A stretch of DNA of 64,000 nt from Photobacterium sp. TY1-4 (GTDB taxonomy: Bacteria; Pseudomonadota; Gammaproteobacteria; Enterobacterales; Vibrionaceae): NCBI RefSeq assembly GCF_025398175.1, contig NZ_CP099735.1, forward strand, positions 434,001 to 498,000, read 5' to 3'. Position 1 is the stretch's first letter. Every line of letters starts with the position of its first letter. Positions 53,905-63,345 of this stretch are shown piece after piece. The notes under the pieces are model-generated. The model had not been told where the DNA came from and ran no database searches. It saw nothing but the letters and a program-made list of their open reading frames with translations. Position numbers and translations under genes: made by a program.

Positions 53905-55587
53905 TCAGAACGCCGCGTCGACCTGAAAACGCATCGGCTCGCGGGTGACCGGATGATTCAGCTCCAGCAACTCCGCATGCAGATGCAGACGGTCCGCCCG
54001 AACGCCATACAGATCGTCACCAACAATTGGAGATGCCAGCCCGTCCACATGGGCGCAGTGAACCCGAAGCTGATGGGTACGCCCGGTTTTCGGGTACAGG
54101 TAAACCTTGGTCCGGTTATCCTTGCGCGTTACGACCTGCCAGAACGTTTCCGCGGGTTTGCCATGCTTATGGCACACCAGCTGGCGTGGTCGATCATCGA
54201 GATCCCCCCGCAGCGGCAGATGAATTTTCCCTTCATCCTGTACCAGATCCCCCTCAATCAGGGCGACATAACGCTTGGTGACGGTGCGCTGAATGAACTG
54301 TTTTTGTAATGCCTTGTTCGCGTCTTTGGTCAGCGCCAGCACCATCAGTCCGGACGTCGACATATCCAGGCGATGAACAATCAACGGCCCGGTCGCCTGC
54401 GGAAAACTCTCGCGGATCCGCAAGTAAACTGAATCTTCAATGGTTTTACCGGGCACCGACAGGAACTCTGCCGGTTTATTGACCACCACCATGGCATCAT
54501 CCTGGTAGACGATCTCCAGCGATTTGCCCGCGGCAGGATTGGTCAGCATCGGATTGTCATCCACGCTCAGCCCCTCAAGCATATGCGCCAGGATCGGCTG
54601 ACATTTGCCCCGACAGGCCGGATAGAAATTCAGGTGCTGACGAATTTCTGATTTCGGAGAGCGCCCCCACCAGAATTCGGCCAGGGCCAGCGGCTTCATC
54701 CCCCATTGATAGGCATAATGCAGCAGCTTCGGCGCGGCACACTCGCCAGCCCCGGCGGGGGGGATCCCATGCGGCGCCGCAGAGAACAGCTCTCCCAGGC
54801 TCTTTTCTTCACCATGGGCATTTAAGAAACGATATTGGGCAAAAATCTTTTCCTGCAAAGCCGAAGATTGCAGCTTCCGCTGGGTTTTCAGCGCGTTGAT
54901 AACTTGCGCCAGCGCCTCGTATTGTCCGTCCAATAACGCCAGTCGCTCATGCCAATGGCGCTTGAGATCTTTGATGCGATATTTCTCATCTATACTTTCA
55001 CGTCCCAGCTCGGCCAGCAGGGCCTGCAACGTATCACCAGCCAACGTCTCCTCGCCTTCTGCCCGTTTTTGCTTACGGATTTTACGCGCTTCGACAATCT
55101 GGGCCTGCAACGCGCTGATTTCGGCATCGCCCTGCTGTCGGGCTTCTTTGCGTTGCCTCGCCAACTGGTGCAATTGCGGATCGGCTTGCAGGGTTTGGAT
55201 TCGGGCATTGATTTGGTTTATCTCCACCTGCTCTGCCAAAAAGAAACTGTCTTTGGCCAGCATATCAAACACCGGCGGGACAAAATGCGGCAGCAGGTTC
55301 TGATCCGCCAGCTTGCCGGAAAAAGCCGACAGATAGCCGATTTCACCCTGGGCGTTTTGTACCAACAGTACGCCGAACATTTTACCGATTGCCGTTTCCG
55401 TCTCGCCGTCTAAGCCAAAATTGTGCTGCCAGTCGTGCTGGGTTTCCAGGTGTTGCTGCAGTTCGGCGGCCGCCTGCAAACACAGCGGATGCGGGTCATA
55501 GTAAAACGGAAACGTAAATCGCTCGGGCAGCGTCTGGAGATCAATCGGGTGCTGAAAAGGCGTAAAGCAGTGTTCCGGGGAATGCAT
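53905..55587 (-). CDS. RluA-family pseudouridine synthase with coiled-coil insert
   Basis: 560 residues from ATG 55587, the start expected from Vibrio relatives (MxSPESCFTPF-like); a GTG at 55614 adds nine more. The catalytic part is at the C-terminus: HRLDMSTSGLMVLA at about 405-418 with the catalytic Asp, and KTGRTHQLRVHCAHV near 505. The first 330 residues hold a long Gln/Lys/Glu-rich coiled coil (about 115-240) that ordinary RluA lacks. It modifies uridines in rRNA or tRNA; the target cannot be told. Confidence 0.9.
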   Translation of the reverse strand: MHSPEHCFTPFQHPIDLQTLPERFTFPFYYDPHPLCLQAAAELQQHLETQHDWQHNFGLDGETETAIGKMFGVLLVQNAQGEIGYLSAFSGKLADQNLLPHFVPPVFDMLAKDSFFLAEQVEINQINARIQTLQADPQLHQLARQRKEARQQGDAEISALQAQIVEARKIRKQKRAEGEETLAGDTLQALLAELGRESIDEKYRIKDLKRHWHERLALLDGQYEALAQVINALKTQRKLQSSALQEKIFAQYRFLNAHGEEKSLGELFSAAPHGIPPAGAGECAAPKLLHYAYQWGMKPLALAEFWWGRSPKSEIRQHLNFYPACRGKCQPILAHMLEGLSVDDNPMLTNPAAGKSLEIVYQDDAMVVVNKPAEFLSVPGKTIEDSVYLRIRESFPQATGPLIVHRLDMSTSGLMVLALTKDANKALQKQFIQRTVTKRYVALIEGDLVQDEGKIHLPLRGDLDDRPRQLVCHKHGKPAETFWQVVTRKDNRTKVYLYPKTGRTHQLRVHCAHVDGLASPIVGDDLYGVRADRLHLHAELLELNHPVTREPMRFQVDAAF

Positions 55588-55694
55588 ATCAAGATCTATC
55601 GTGTGAGGTGACACCGCCGGAGCACTTTGCCCCGGCGGCCAAACAGGCGACTGATTCTACCCTGTCACATCAGAATGATCACTAGGGCTGTCAC

Positions 55695-56363
55695 TTATAA
55701 CGCCAGAACCTGCTTTAACCACGCCGCTATGTCCCGAATTTGCGGCATACAGACCTGATGTTCCATCGGATAAGTACGCCAGTTGGGCTTACAGCCCGCA
55801 GCCTCCAGATCCTGCACCGCCGCCTGACCCATCGCCGGTAACACGACCGGGTCGTAACTACCGTGCATCACTTCCAGCGGGATGGTGCGATTGGCCTCGG
55901 TGATTGTGATCCGATCGGAGGTCGGAAAGTAAGTCGAGAGCGCCAGCAGACCGGCGAGTTTATGCGGGAAACTCAGTGCGGCATGATAGGCCACCGCACC
56001 GCCCTGAGAGAAACCGGCCAGCACAATCCGCTCGCCGGGAATGCCCCGTGCGATCTCCCGCTCAATCAATGCGGTAACCTGCGCCGCCGAATGCAGCAGC
56101 TGATCCATATTCAGTCGGCGTCCGGCGCCCATTTCCAGAATATCGTACCAGGCCGGCATCACCACGCCCCCGTTGACGCTCACAGGCATCGAGGGTGAAT
56201 GTGGAAACACAAAACGCACCGGCGCATCTGCAGGCAGCTGCAACTCCGGCACGATTGCTTCAAAATCATGGCCATTCGAGCCCAAGCCATGGAGCCATAT
56301 TACGGCCGCGGTTGCCGCAACATTTTCCGGCTCAAGTTCAACACAGGAGAGGTAAGTCATCAT
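55695..56363 (-). CDS. Carboxylesterase/phospholipase (alpha/beta hydrolase)
   Basis: 222 residues. WLHGLGSNGHDF (about 24-35) is the oxyanion loop, GFSQGG (about 115-120) holds the nucleophilic Ser, Asp and His of the triad lie in GSYDPVVL and MEHQV. This is the PF02230 group with E. coli YpfH and Pseudomonas EstB. It cleaves short esters or acylated proteins. Cytoplasmic; gene alone. Confidence 0.92.
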   Translation of the reverse strand: MMTYLSCVELEPENVAATAAVIWLHGLGSNGHDFEAIVPELQLPADAPVRFVFPHSPSMPVSVNGGVVMPAWYDILEMGAGRRLNMDQLLHSAAQVTALIEREIARGIPGERIVLAGFSQGGAVAYHAALSFPHKLAGLLALSTYFPTSDRITITEANRTIPLEVMHGSYDPVVLPAMGQAAVQDLEAAGCKPNWRTYPMEHQVCMPQIRDIAAWLKQVLAL

Positions 56364-56483
56364 GATGTTATCTACTTATGATTCAATGTCCTGCATCTTG
56401 GCGAAGTTTCCCGGTCGGGTCAACAATGCGAAGGCTGACCCGCAACCCAACTCTCATTCATGTTTGATGGCGCCGGCCACAAG

Positions 56484-56951
56484 CTATTCCGGAACGACCC
56501 GGGCCGTCCGGCCGTCAATATTCACCCGAACCCGCTGTCCAACCCGGAACATCATGTTGGGGTTGGCCTCCTGAACAATTGCCACTGTATCCCCTGCATC
56601 CATTTTGATGGTCAGGTTCACCCCTTGTCGCTGGGTCACACCCTTGGCTGCTTTACTCCCGGCGACGCCGCCCAGCACACCCCCACCAATTGCAGCAATG
56701 TCAGATCCCGAACCACCCCCGATTTTCGAGCCTAAAATCCCACCGATCGCAGCACCGGCGACAGCCCCGACCACCTGGCCTTCCCCTTCAATGGTCACCG
56801 GCTCGGTTTTCATAATGGTGCCATACCGCACTTGTTGAATAGTCCGGGTATCCGCGACACCATAGGAATCACCATACGGGTTGCTGGAACAACCGAATAG
56901 TCCGAAGCCGATACAAGACAGTACGAAAACGCAGAAAATCTTACTCATCAT
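56484..56951 (-). CDS. slyB: SlyB-like outer-membrane lipoprotein
   Basis: 155 residues, exactly the length of E. coli SlyB. Start ATG 56951 has GAGG five bases upstream. Lipobox L-F-G-C after a hydrophobic signal, then a glycine-zipper two-helix region (VVGAVAGAAIGGILGSKIGGGSG, about 62-108) and a beta-rich C-terminus (QRVRVNIDGRTARVVPE). SlyB forms protective rings around outer-membrane proteins under stress and is under PhoPQ in enterics. The longer frame to 57026 is rejected. Confidence 0.9.
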   Translation of the reverse strand: MMSKIFCVFVLSCIGFGLFGCSSNPYGDSYGVADTRTIQQVRYGTIMKTEPVTIEGEGQVVGAVAGAAIGGILGSKIGGGSGSDIAAIGGGVLGGVAGSKAAKGVTQRQGVNLTIKMDAGDTVAIVQEANPNMMFRVGQRVRVNIDGRTARVVPE

Positions 56952-57192
56952 GCTTACCTCACGATCTTTGTTGCTGTAAGTATAGCAAGACGTTATTTTC
57001 TTAATCAGAGAGCCCGGCCAACCCAACCAATTGACTTTTATGGATATTCCTCAGGATTCGCCAAATTCAACCACATGCATTTCAACGGGTGGAATCTTGA
57101 GATCCGGCTACAAGTTTTTCGTCAATGTCTCTGCCATACTGAGCCATCACGCGATCCGTAACACTCGCCTCCATTGACCTCAAGGAAGACTC

Positions 57193-58461
57193 ATGAAAGA
57201 CGAAACGCTGGCCATTCACCATGGCTATGAAACCGATCCGACAACGAAATCCGTCGCGACACCGATTTACCAAACCGTGGCTTACGAATTTGACAGTGCC
57301 CAGCATGGCGCGGACCTGTTTAATTTAGAAGTGCCGGGGAATATTTATACCCGGATCATGAACCCGACCAATGATGTACTGGAAAAGCGCCTGGCCGCGC
57401 TTGAAGGGGGGATTGCCGGGCTGGTGGTCAGTGCCGGCAGCGCCGCGATCAACTACGCCATTCTGACCCTGGCCGAAGCCGGGGACAATATCATTTCCAC
57501 CCCGCAGCTGTATGGCGGCACCTATACCCTGTTTGCTCATATGTTGCCCAAGCAAGGGCTCGAAGTGCGCTTTGCCAAAGATGACAAACCGGAAAGCCTG
57601 GCTGAGCTGATCGACGACAACACCAAGGCGGTATACTGCGAAAGTATCGGCAACCCGGCCGGTAATATTATCGATTTGGCACGTATTGCAGAGCTGGCCC
57701 ACGCGCAGGGCGTGCCTGTGATTGTTGACAATACCGTCGCCACGCCGGCCTTGTGTAAACCCATTGCCCACGGCGCCGATATCGTGGTGCATTCGCTCAC
57801 CAAATATATCGGTGGCCACGGAACCACCTTAGGCGGCGCGATCATTGACGCCGGCAAGTTCCCGTGGGCCGAACACAAAGAGCGCTTCCCGGTCTTCAAC
57901 CAACCGGAACCGTCCTACCACGGCGTGGTCTATACCGAAGCATTTGGCGAAGCCGCCTTTATCGGCCGCGCGCGGACCGTGCCGCTACGCAATACCGGTT
58001 CGGCTTTGTCACCGATGAATGCCTTTTTGCTGATGCAGGGGCTGGAGACCCTTTCCCTGCGGATGGAGCGCCACACCGACAATGCCCGCCAAGTCGCAGA
58101 TTTTCTGAAGCAACACCCGAAAGTCAGCTGGGTCAGCTATGCCGGACTGCCCGATTCGCCATACTACCCGTTGGCTGAGAAATACATGGCCGGCAAACCT
58201 TCAGCCATTTTATCTTTCGGCCTCAAAGAGGGTTACGATGCCGGCGTGCGGTTCTATGACAGCCTGAACATCTTCAAGCGACTGGTCAATATCGGCGATG
58301 CCAAATCCCTGGCTTGCCATCCGGCTTCGACCACGCACCGCCAGCTCAGCGAAGCTGAACAGCGCCAGGCCGGGGTCAGCCCGGAGATGATCCGTCTGTC
58401 GGTCGGGATTGAACATATCGATGATATTCTGGCTGATTTGTCGCAGGCGCTGAACGCCTGA
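57193..58461 (+). CDS. metY: O-acetylhomoserine sulfhydrylase MetY
   Basis: 422 residues, Cys/Met metabolism PLP family. PLP lysine Lys204 in HSLTKYIGGHGTTLGG; TETLAIHHGYE-like opening and SAGSAAINYAILTLAEAGDN are typical of the O-acetylhomoserine branch. It makes homocysteine from O-acetylhomoserine and sulfide in methionine synthesis. I see no clear MetJ box in the 160 bases upstream. A strong terminator follows. Confidence 0.94.
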   Translation: MKDETLAIHHGYETDPTTKSVATPIYQTVAYEFDSAQHGADLFNLEVPGNIYTRIMNPTNDVLEKRLAALEGGIAGLVVSAGSAAINYAILTLAEAGDNIISTPQLYGGTYTLFAHMLPKQGLEVRFAKDDKPESLAELIDDNTKAVYCESIGNPAGNIIDLARIAELAHAQGVPVIVDNTVATPALCKPIAHGADIVVHSLTKYIGGHGTTLGGAIIDAGKFPWAEHKERFPVFNQPEPSYHGVVYTEAFGEAAFIGRARTVPLRNTGSALSPMNAFLLMQGLETLSLRMERHTDNARQVADFLKQHPKVSWVSYAGLPDSPYYPLAEKYMAGKPSAILSFGLKEGYDAGVRFYDSLNIFKRLVNIGDAKSLACHPASTTHRQLSEAEQRQAGVSPEMIRLSVGIEHIDDILADLSQALNA

Positions 58462-58500
58462 GCCGACGCCTGAGCTTGTATCCTGGAATGAAATCGCAAT

Positions 58501-58530
58501 CACCTCCGCACTTGGCGCGGAGGTGGTTTT
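58501..58530 (+). terminator. Terminator after metY
   Basis: 9-bp stem CACCTCCGC/GCGGAGGTG with a 7-base loop, then GTTTTT. Confidence 0.92.
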
Positions 58531-58761
58531 TCCAGCCACCCCCAACCATCAATGCTTTCGGCGCCATCTTTTGTTTTTCAGTCACCAGCGATGGCGAGGG
58601 CTCCGAAAGTCCCAGAGGGTGACGTTGCTCGACTTCTTCCGCGAAAACGCGTATCAAGTCAATGATGTGTCATTGAATTGTTCAATTTCGCATAGCTTTG
58701 CTATAACGACTTTTGGCATAATCGCTTTCAATGGCTCTTAAATAAGTACAACAATCTTTTC

Positions 58762-59307
58762 ATGAATGTAAAAAAACCGACGAAACTGCTGTGTTGTGCG
58801 GCGCTGTTTGCAGCTGCCGGATATAGCTCAGCTGTCACTGCCGCGAATTTCCCATATAACTACTTTGAGGTGCGTGTACCCCTCAGCCCCGGGGGAATTG
58901 GCGCGGCCATGAGCCAGCAGTTCCACCAAAATGCCCATGTGATCGTGGAAGCAGAAAGCCATTTCGATGACGACTGGGTGATCGGTGGCGGATTCGGCTT
59001 CAATGCCCCGGTCAACCAATTCACCGATATCACTGGCCAGGTGAAACTCCTGTCAATCAAGAACGAAGACAACGATAAAGCGCTGGGCCGGGTGTCATCA
59101 GAACTCAATTTAGGTCTGTCAGCCTGGATCCTGCCCTATCTTGAAACCGGCGGCAAAGTTGGGGTCATCTCAGCCCATGACGATTTATCGCTGATGTCTC
59201 TCTATGCCCGTTTTCATACCAGTGATGCCTTCTCAATGGGTGTAGAATGGCGGATCACCGGGATTGAAAATCACATCCTGGCATTTTCTGTCCGCTATCC
59301 TTTTTAG
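58762..59307 (+). CDS. Predicted outer-membrane beta-barrel protein
   Basis: 181 residues with a signal peptide (about 1-28, TAANF). The mature part alternates hydrophobic and polar residues in strands, and the final strand ends in Phe (LAFSVRYPF), the usual signal for outer-membrane insertion. It resembles the small eight-strand barrel type. The ribosome site is weak. Substrate or role unknown. Confidence 0.6.
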   Translation: MNVKKPTKLLCCAALFAAAGYSSAVTAANFPYNYFEVRVPLSPGGIGAAMSQQFHQNAHVIVEAESHFDDDWVIGGGFGFNAPVNQFTDITGQVKLLSIKNEDNDKALGRVSSELNLGLSAWILPYLETGGKVGVISAHDDLSLMSLYARFHTSDAFSMGVEWRITGIENHILAFSVRYPF

Positions 59308-59348
59308 GACGCGCAGTCACAAGATAAAACACGATAAGGATATCGACC

Positions 59349-59711
59349 ATGTCAAAAAAAGTATATTGCATCGCCCAATTTCAGCCGAAACCCGGACGCG
59401 AACAGGCGTTGTTCCGCGCATTACAGGCGCTTGAACCCAATACCCTGCGGGAAGATGGCTGCCTGCAATACATTGTCACCCGCCACGTTACCAGCCCATT
59501 CGCTGAAGGTGAATCTTATCCGATCGCCTTCAATGAAATTTGGTCGGATATGGCCGCGTTCGAAGCCCACTGCCAACGCAAAGAAATCCAAACATTTTTT
59601 GCCGAGCACTGCGAGGCAGAAACCGGAACCGCAGAAAAGTGGAACGTTTGTATCTACACCGACGAGCCGCAGCACTACGACGCGCCCGATCTGTCACCCA
59701 AAATTGCATAA
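59349..59711 (+). CDS. Antibiotic-biosynthesis-monooxygenase (ABM) domain protein
   Basis: 120 residues with the ABM ferredoxin-like fold: CIAQFQPKPGREQALFRALQALEPNTLREDGCLQYIV (about 6-42), FNEIWSDMAAFEAHCQRKEIQTFF (about 60-83). YgiN-like quinol monooxygenases and similar small oxygenases belong here. Short, no cofactor motif expected. Adjacent to the barrel protein gene by 41 bases; a shared transcript is possible. Confidence 0.88.
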   Translation: MSKKVYCIAQFQPKPGREQALFRALQALEPNTLREDGCLQYIVTRHVTSPFAEGESYPIAFNEIWSDMAAFEAHCQRKEIQTFFAEHCEAETGTAEKWNVCIYTDEPQHYDAPDLSPKIA

Positions 59712-59738
59712 CGCCAATCTCTCATCGCTTCAGGCATG

Positions 59739-59763
59739 ATGACGGTCTTTCGACAGCCGTCAT
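59739..59763 (+). terminator. Hairpin after the ABM gene
   Basis: ATGACGG/CCGTCAT outer stem with an inner GTC-TTTC-GAC helix. No U run follows; weak terminator. Confidence 0.45.
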
Positions 59764-59778
59764 GCCGTAATGCCGGCA

Positions 59779-59818
59779 ACTCAGCTACTCAGCTACTCAG
59801 CTACTCAGCTACTCAGCT
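59779..59818. repeat. Five perfect 8-bp tandem units
   Basis: actcagct is repeated five times without error, 15 bases after the hairpin of the ABM gene and 65 bases before the SDR gene. Copy number of such arrays can change by slippage. Confidence 0.95.
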
Positions 59819-59883
59819 ATGCTGGAAAAGCGACTCAAAGCTCAGCGTCATCATAATGAAAGTTCAAGGAGGAACAACAACGC

Positions 59884-60627
59884 ATGACAAGAAAAGTTGC
59901 ACTGGTTACCGGTGGCAGCAAGGGTATTGGCCTTGCACTCGTACACCGTTGGGTGCAAGCCGGTCACCAAGTGATCACCTGTGCCCGGGACGCCGCGTAC
60001 TGGCAGACGGTTGTAGACAGGTATCCACACCTCAGCACCGTTGATTTCAAAGCGGTCAACCTCGCTCAACCAGACCAGACCCAAGCGATGTTTGAAGCAA
60101 TCCGAGCGGACTATGGCCGACTGGATATTGCCGTCAATAATGCCTCCCCGAAGTTACAATCCGGGGGGACATTCGCCCAAGTGGCGCCGGACGATCTGTT
60201 CCAGACACTGATTGATGATCTATGGGCCCCTGCCCGCTGCCTGCAACATGAGCTGAACCTGATGTCATCCGGCGGTGCCATCGTCAATGTAAGCTCGATT
60301 AACGGCTTGCGGCCGACCCCGAGTGCCGCGATGTACAGCGCTGCCAAACACGGGCTGGAAGGCCTGACACACTCGGTTGCCTTGGAAGCGATACAATCAG
60401 GCATTCGCATCAATTCTGTCGCGCCGGGCGTTACCTGGACTCCGCGTTGGGAGCAAAAACAACACGACACGCCGACCATCCGCGAGGATGTCGAGAAGCT
60501 GGTTCCTGCCGGGCGGTTCGCTGAGCCTGACGAAATTGCCGAAACCATTGAGTGGCTGTGCAGCGATCGCAGTCGCTACATCGTCGGCCACACGTTAGTG
60601 ATCGATGGCGGGCTGTCTCTGAAATAA
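59884..60627 (+). CDS. Short-chain dehydrogenase/reductase
   Basis: 247 residues, classic SDR. NAD(P) loop TGGSKGIG (about 9-16), NNAS (about 84-87), catalytic Ser in VNVSSING, and Y-x-x-x-K as YSAAK at about 156-160. The end IVGHTLVIDGG is usual. Substrate unknown. Ribosome site GGAGGA is strong. The 8-bp repeat array lies just upstream. Confidence 0.93.
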   Translation: MTRKVALVTGGSKGIGLALVHRWVQAGHQVITCARDAAYWQTVVDRYPHLSTVDFKAVNLAQPDQTQAMFEAIRADYGRLDIAVNNASPKLQSGGTFAQVAPDDLFQTLIDDLWAPARCLQHELNLMSSGGAIVNVSSINGLRPTPSAAMYSAAKHGLEGLTHSVALEAIQSGIRINSVAPGVTWTPRWEQKQHDTPTIREDVEKLVPAGRFAEPDEIAETIEWLCSDRSRYIVGHTLVIDGGLSLK

Positions 60628-60731
60628 AACCAAATGTAGTAAATCACGGGTCATTCGCTGTGCTGCGATCCCGCCTTCAACGGATGAGCACTATGCTTTC
60701 AAGAGTGTACGTAGACTATTGACCAGGCGTT

Positions 60732-61388
60732 ATGACAGAAAGCAGAACGACAGATAGCGAATCGACCCGGGTTTCACGCCCCTTCACCGTGACCGCCCTG
60801 CTATATGAGCAGTTCGACCTGCTGGAAGTCAGCGGGCCGCTGGAAATGTTCGGCCTGCTGCCGGAGCAATTTACAATCCGGATATTTTCCATGGTTGGCG
60901 AACCGGTGACCAGCATGCAGGGTCCCACACTGTGTCCGGATTGCCATATGGCCGATCAATTTCAGAGCGATATCCTGCTGATCCCAGGCGGCAGCGGCTG
61001 CGAATCCGCATTGGAGAATGTTGTGTTGATTGACTGGCTGAAACAACAGTGCCAGCACACAACCTATGTTTGTGCCGTTGGTACCGGTGCCGCCCTGGCT
61101 GCCCGAGCAGGCCTCCTGAATGGAAAATCGGCCACAACGAATAAACAGCACTATCGCTGGGTGACCGGCATTGCCCCTGAAGTGAACTGGTTTCCGGTTG
61201 CCCGCTGGACCATCGACGGCACCATCTGCACGGCGTCCGGCCGGGCCGCAGGCATGGACCTGTCCCTGGCGCTGATTGCCCACCTGATTAATGAAGAAAC
61301 CGCCCGAAAAACCGCCGCGAACGCCGAATATCTCTGGGTCAATGATCCCAGTGACGATCCTTTTGCCCCATTACACATCGTCCAGTAA
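60732..61388 (+). CDS. DJ-1/PfpI-family protein without the usual catalytic cysteine
   Basis: 218 residues, DJ-1/PfpI fold. The nucleophile elbow normally reads S-V-C-T-G-A; here the aligned stretch is A-V-G117-T-G-A, so Cys is replaced by Gly while a Cys sits three residues earlier (Cys114). The rest, AALAARAGLLNGKSATTNK and TASGRAAGMDLSLALIAHLI, follows the transcription-regulator-like subgroup, though no helix-turn-helix follows. Probably not a hydrolase. Divergence from the family norm is seen directly; role unknown. Confidence 0.82.
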   Translation: MTESRTTDSESTRVSRPFTVTALLYEQFDLLEVSGPLEMFGLLPEQFTIRIFSMVGEPVTSMQGPTLCPDCHMADQFQSDILLIPGGSGCESALENVVLIDWLKQQCQHTTYVCAVGTGAALAARAGLLNGKSATTNKQHYRWVTGIAPEVNWFPVARWTIDGTICTASGRAAGMDLSLALIAHLINEETARKTAANAEYLWVNDPSDDPFAPLHIVQ

Positions 61389-61442
61389 CAGAATGATCGG
61401 CCAATGACAGAATAGTTAAATAGTTAAAACGCTTTACCGGTG

Positions 61443-61787
61443 CTATTCCCACATCACAAAGCACTGCGCTTGTTGTGCCGCTTCCAGCATTGCCACCAAC
61501 GGCAAAGCGCGGGTCGCCATGCTGATCACCGGTTCGACATCCTGCTCATCCAGATCATCCCCGGCTGCAACATCAGAACTTGGCCCGTCTTCTGCCTGTC
61601 CCGCCTGCTCCAACTCATGGATTCGATCAATATAGCGCCGCAAATGCACCAAAGCTTCCGGGACCTGCTCCGCTTCAATCACTCCGGGTATATTTTCACA
61701 CTGCCCCATCATTTTCAGCATTTGTTTGGCAACATCACCAAACATCACGACATTCCCACTCGCTTTACAATGAAACGTCACCAACAT
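61443..61787 (-). CDS. DUF1840-domain protein
   Basis: 114 residues from ATG 61787, with CAGGAG five bases upstream. MLVTFHCKASGNVVMFGDVAKQMLKMMG is the DUF1840 signature. The middle is acidic (VAAGDDLDEQDVEP). Function unknown, cytoplasmic. 30-odd bases after the rhomboid gene on the same strand. Confidence 0.88.
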   Translation of the reverse strand: MLVTFHCKASGNVVMFGDVAKQMLKMMGQCENIPGVIEAEQVPEALVHLRRYIDRIHELEQAGQAEDGPSSDVAAGDDLDEQDVEPVISMATRALPLVAMLEAAQQAQCFVMWE

Positions 61788-61852
61788 ACCGACTCCTGTT
61801 GAATTCGTAGTATTGTTCAAGAAACCCAGTCACCCCACTACCTCACAGCCAC

Positions 61853-62422
61853 TCAGGTAAACTGATCCCGGACTTTATCCCGCCGTGCATAATAATAACC
61901 GGCGATGGCACCGGCAAACGCACCAAAGAAGTGGCTTTCGTAACTCACCCAGGCATGGGCCGGAATAAATCCCCAGACCATCGACCCGTAGAGAAACATC
62001 ACAATCAACGCAATCGCGATTGATTTTAAACTGCGATACATAATGGCGTAGATCAGCAGATAGGTCCAAAGGCCATAAATGATCCCGCTCAACCCGATGT
62101 GATAATGCATCCGACCGAACAGCCAGACGCCCAGGCCACTGCCAATCCAACTCACCAGGAAAATGGCCATGAAGCGGGCCAGGCCGGAGCGGGACAACAA
62201 GTAACCGAGCACGGCAAATGAAGCCAGATTACTCAGCAGATGCCCCCACGAACCATGCAAAAACGGAAAAGTGATGATACCGGTAAAATGGCTGAAGTGG
62301 CGTGGCAGTAACCCATACTCATTGAGTTGCCCCTGGAGCAGCACATTGATGATATGAACTGCCAGGGTAAACAGGCAGACAAACCCAATGGCTTTGATTG
62401 CATCGATATCACTCTGCCGCAT
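61853..62422 (-). CDS. Rhomboid-family intramembrane serine protease
   Basis: 189 residues, six membrane helices. HGSWGHLLSN (about 56-65) is the helix-2 motif, catalytic Ser112 in GLSGIIYG, His164 in ESHFFGAFAG. All parts of the Ser-His dyad are present, so the enzyme should be active, cutting membrane proteins within or near the bilayer. Small rhomboid without extra domains. Upstream of the DUF1840 gene; possible two-gene unit. Confidence 0.92.
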   Translation of the reverse strand: MRQSDIDAIKAIGFVCLFTLAVHIINVLLQGQLNEYGLLPRHFSHFTGIITFPFLHGSWGHLLSNLASFAVLGYLLSRSGLARFMAIFLVSWIGSGLGVWLFGRMHYHIGLSGIIYGLWTYLLIYAIMYRSLKSIAIALIVMFLYGSMVWGFIPAHAWVSYESHFFGAFAGAIAGYYYARRDKVRDQFT

Positions 62423-62538
62423 CGCAGCTCCTCACCCGGACGATTTACTTTCAAGTATATAGCGGTCAGGCATTCTGTTCACGAGACGACGGTGAGATCG
62501 TGTACACGTGTCTCATCGTTCGGCGACAGCCAGCAGTC

Positions 62539-63345
62539 TCACCAGAACAATTGACGCGGGCGGTATTGTTCATCCTGTCGGGTGCGCTGCCGTTTACCGG
62601 CAATTCGGAAATTTCGGCCCAGCAATAGCCGGATCTGGCTGAAGGTTTCACCCGCCAGCAACCGACGTTCACCCGCCAGCCAATACCGGTTGGTCGTCCG
62701 CTTAATCGCGGCCAGCGCGTCGGGTGACGCTTGCTGAAGTTGCTGACAGAATGCCTGAGCGGTTGCCATCGGCTGCTCGCTGACCTCTGTCACCAGCCCC
62801 AGCTGCTGCGCCGTTTGTCCGCACACAATCTCGCCGGTCATGGTCAGCTTCATCGCCACATCTTTCGACACCACTTCGCGGAGTGACAACAGGCCCGCCA
62901 TATCCGGCACCAACCCCCAGCGGACCTCCATAATGGAGAGCTCACACGCAGGGGTGGCAATCCTAAAATCAGCACCGAGCGCAATTTGTAACCCGCCGCC
63001 GAAACACCGCCCTTCCAAGACAGCAATCACCGGCACCGGGATCCGTCGCCAGTTGCGCGAGACCCGTTGTACCAGATTTGCATTCCCCGGCAGAATTTTA
63101 GTCAGTAACCGCAACGCTTTTTTCGGAGAGGTGGCCACGCTGTTGATATCTAAGCCACTGCTGAACGTACCGCCGCTACCCGTCAGGATCACTGCCCGGA
63201 TATCCCGCCGTTTTCGAAGTTGTGAACTGACAGTATCCAACTCATGAAACATCGCCATATCCAGCGCATTCAGTTTGTCCGGTCGATTCAAAGCGACGGT
63301 AACAATCCCTTGTGCTTCCGTCACCGCAATTCTGGTCCATGCCAT
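62539..63345 (-). CDS. Enoyl-CoA hydratase/isomerase (crotonase) family protein
   Basis: 268 residues. ALNRPDKLNALDMAMFHEL (about 18-36) and GTFSSGLDINSV (about 59-70) form the oxyanion hole; CFGGGLQIALGADFRIATPACELSIMEVRWGLVPD (about 114-148) follows. Catalytic Glu is not clearly conserved, as in many crotonase paralogues. Fits fatty-acid or aromatic CoA metabolism. Gene alone. Confidence 0.9.
   Translation of the reverse strand: MAWTRIAVTEAQGIVTVALNRPDKLNALDMAMFHELDTVSSQLRKRRDIRAVILTGSGGTFSSGLDINSVATSPKKALRLLTKILPGNANLVQRVSRNWRRIPVPVIAVLEGRCFGGGLQIALGADFRIATPACELSIMEVRWGLVPDMAGLLSLREVVSKDVAMKLTMTGEIVCGQTAQQLGLVTEVSEQPMATAQAFCQQLQQASPDALAAIKRTTNRYWLAGERRLLAGETFSQIRLLLGRNFRIAGKRQRTRQDEQYRPRQLFW

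Noticed and set aside
57027..57192. MetJ box upstream of metY
   Set aside because: No tandem AGACGTCT-like 8-mers were found.
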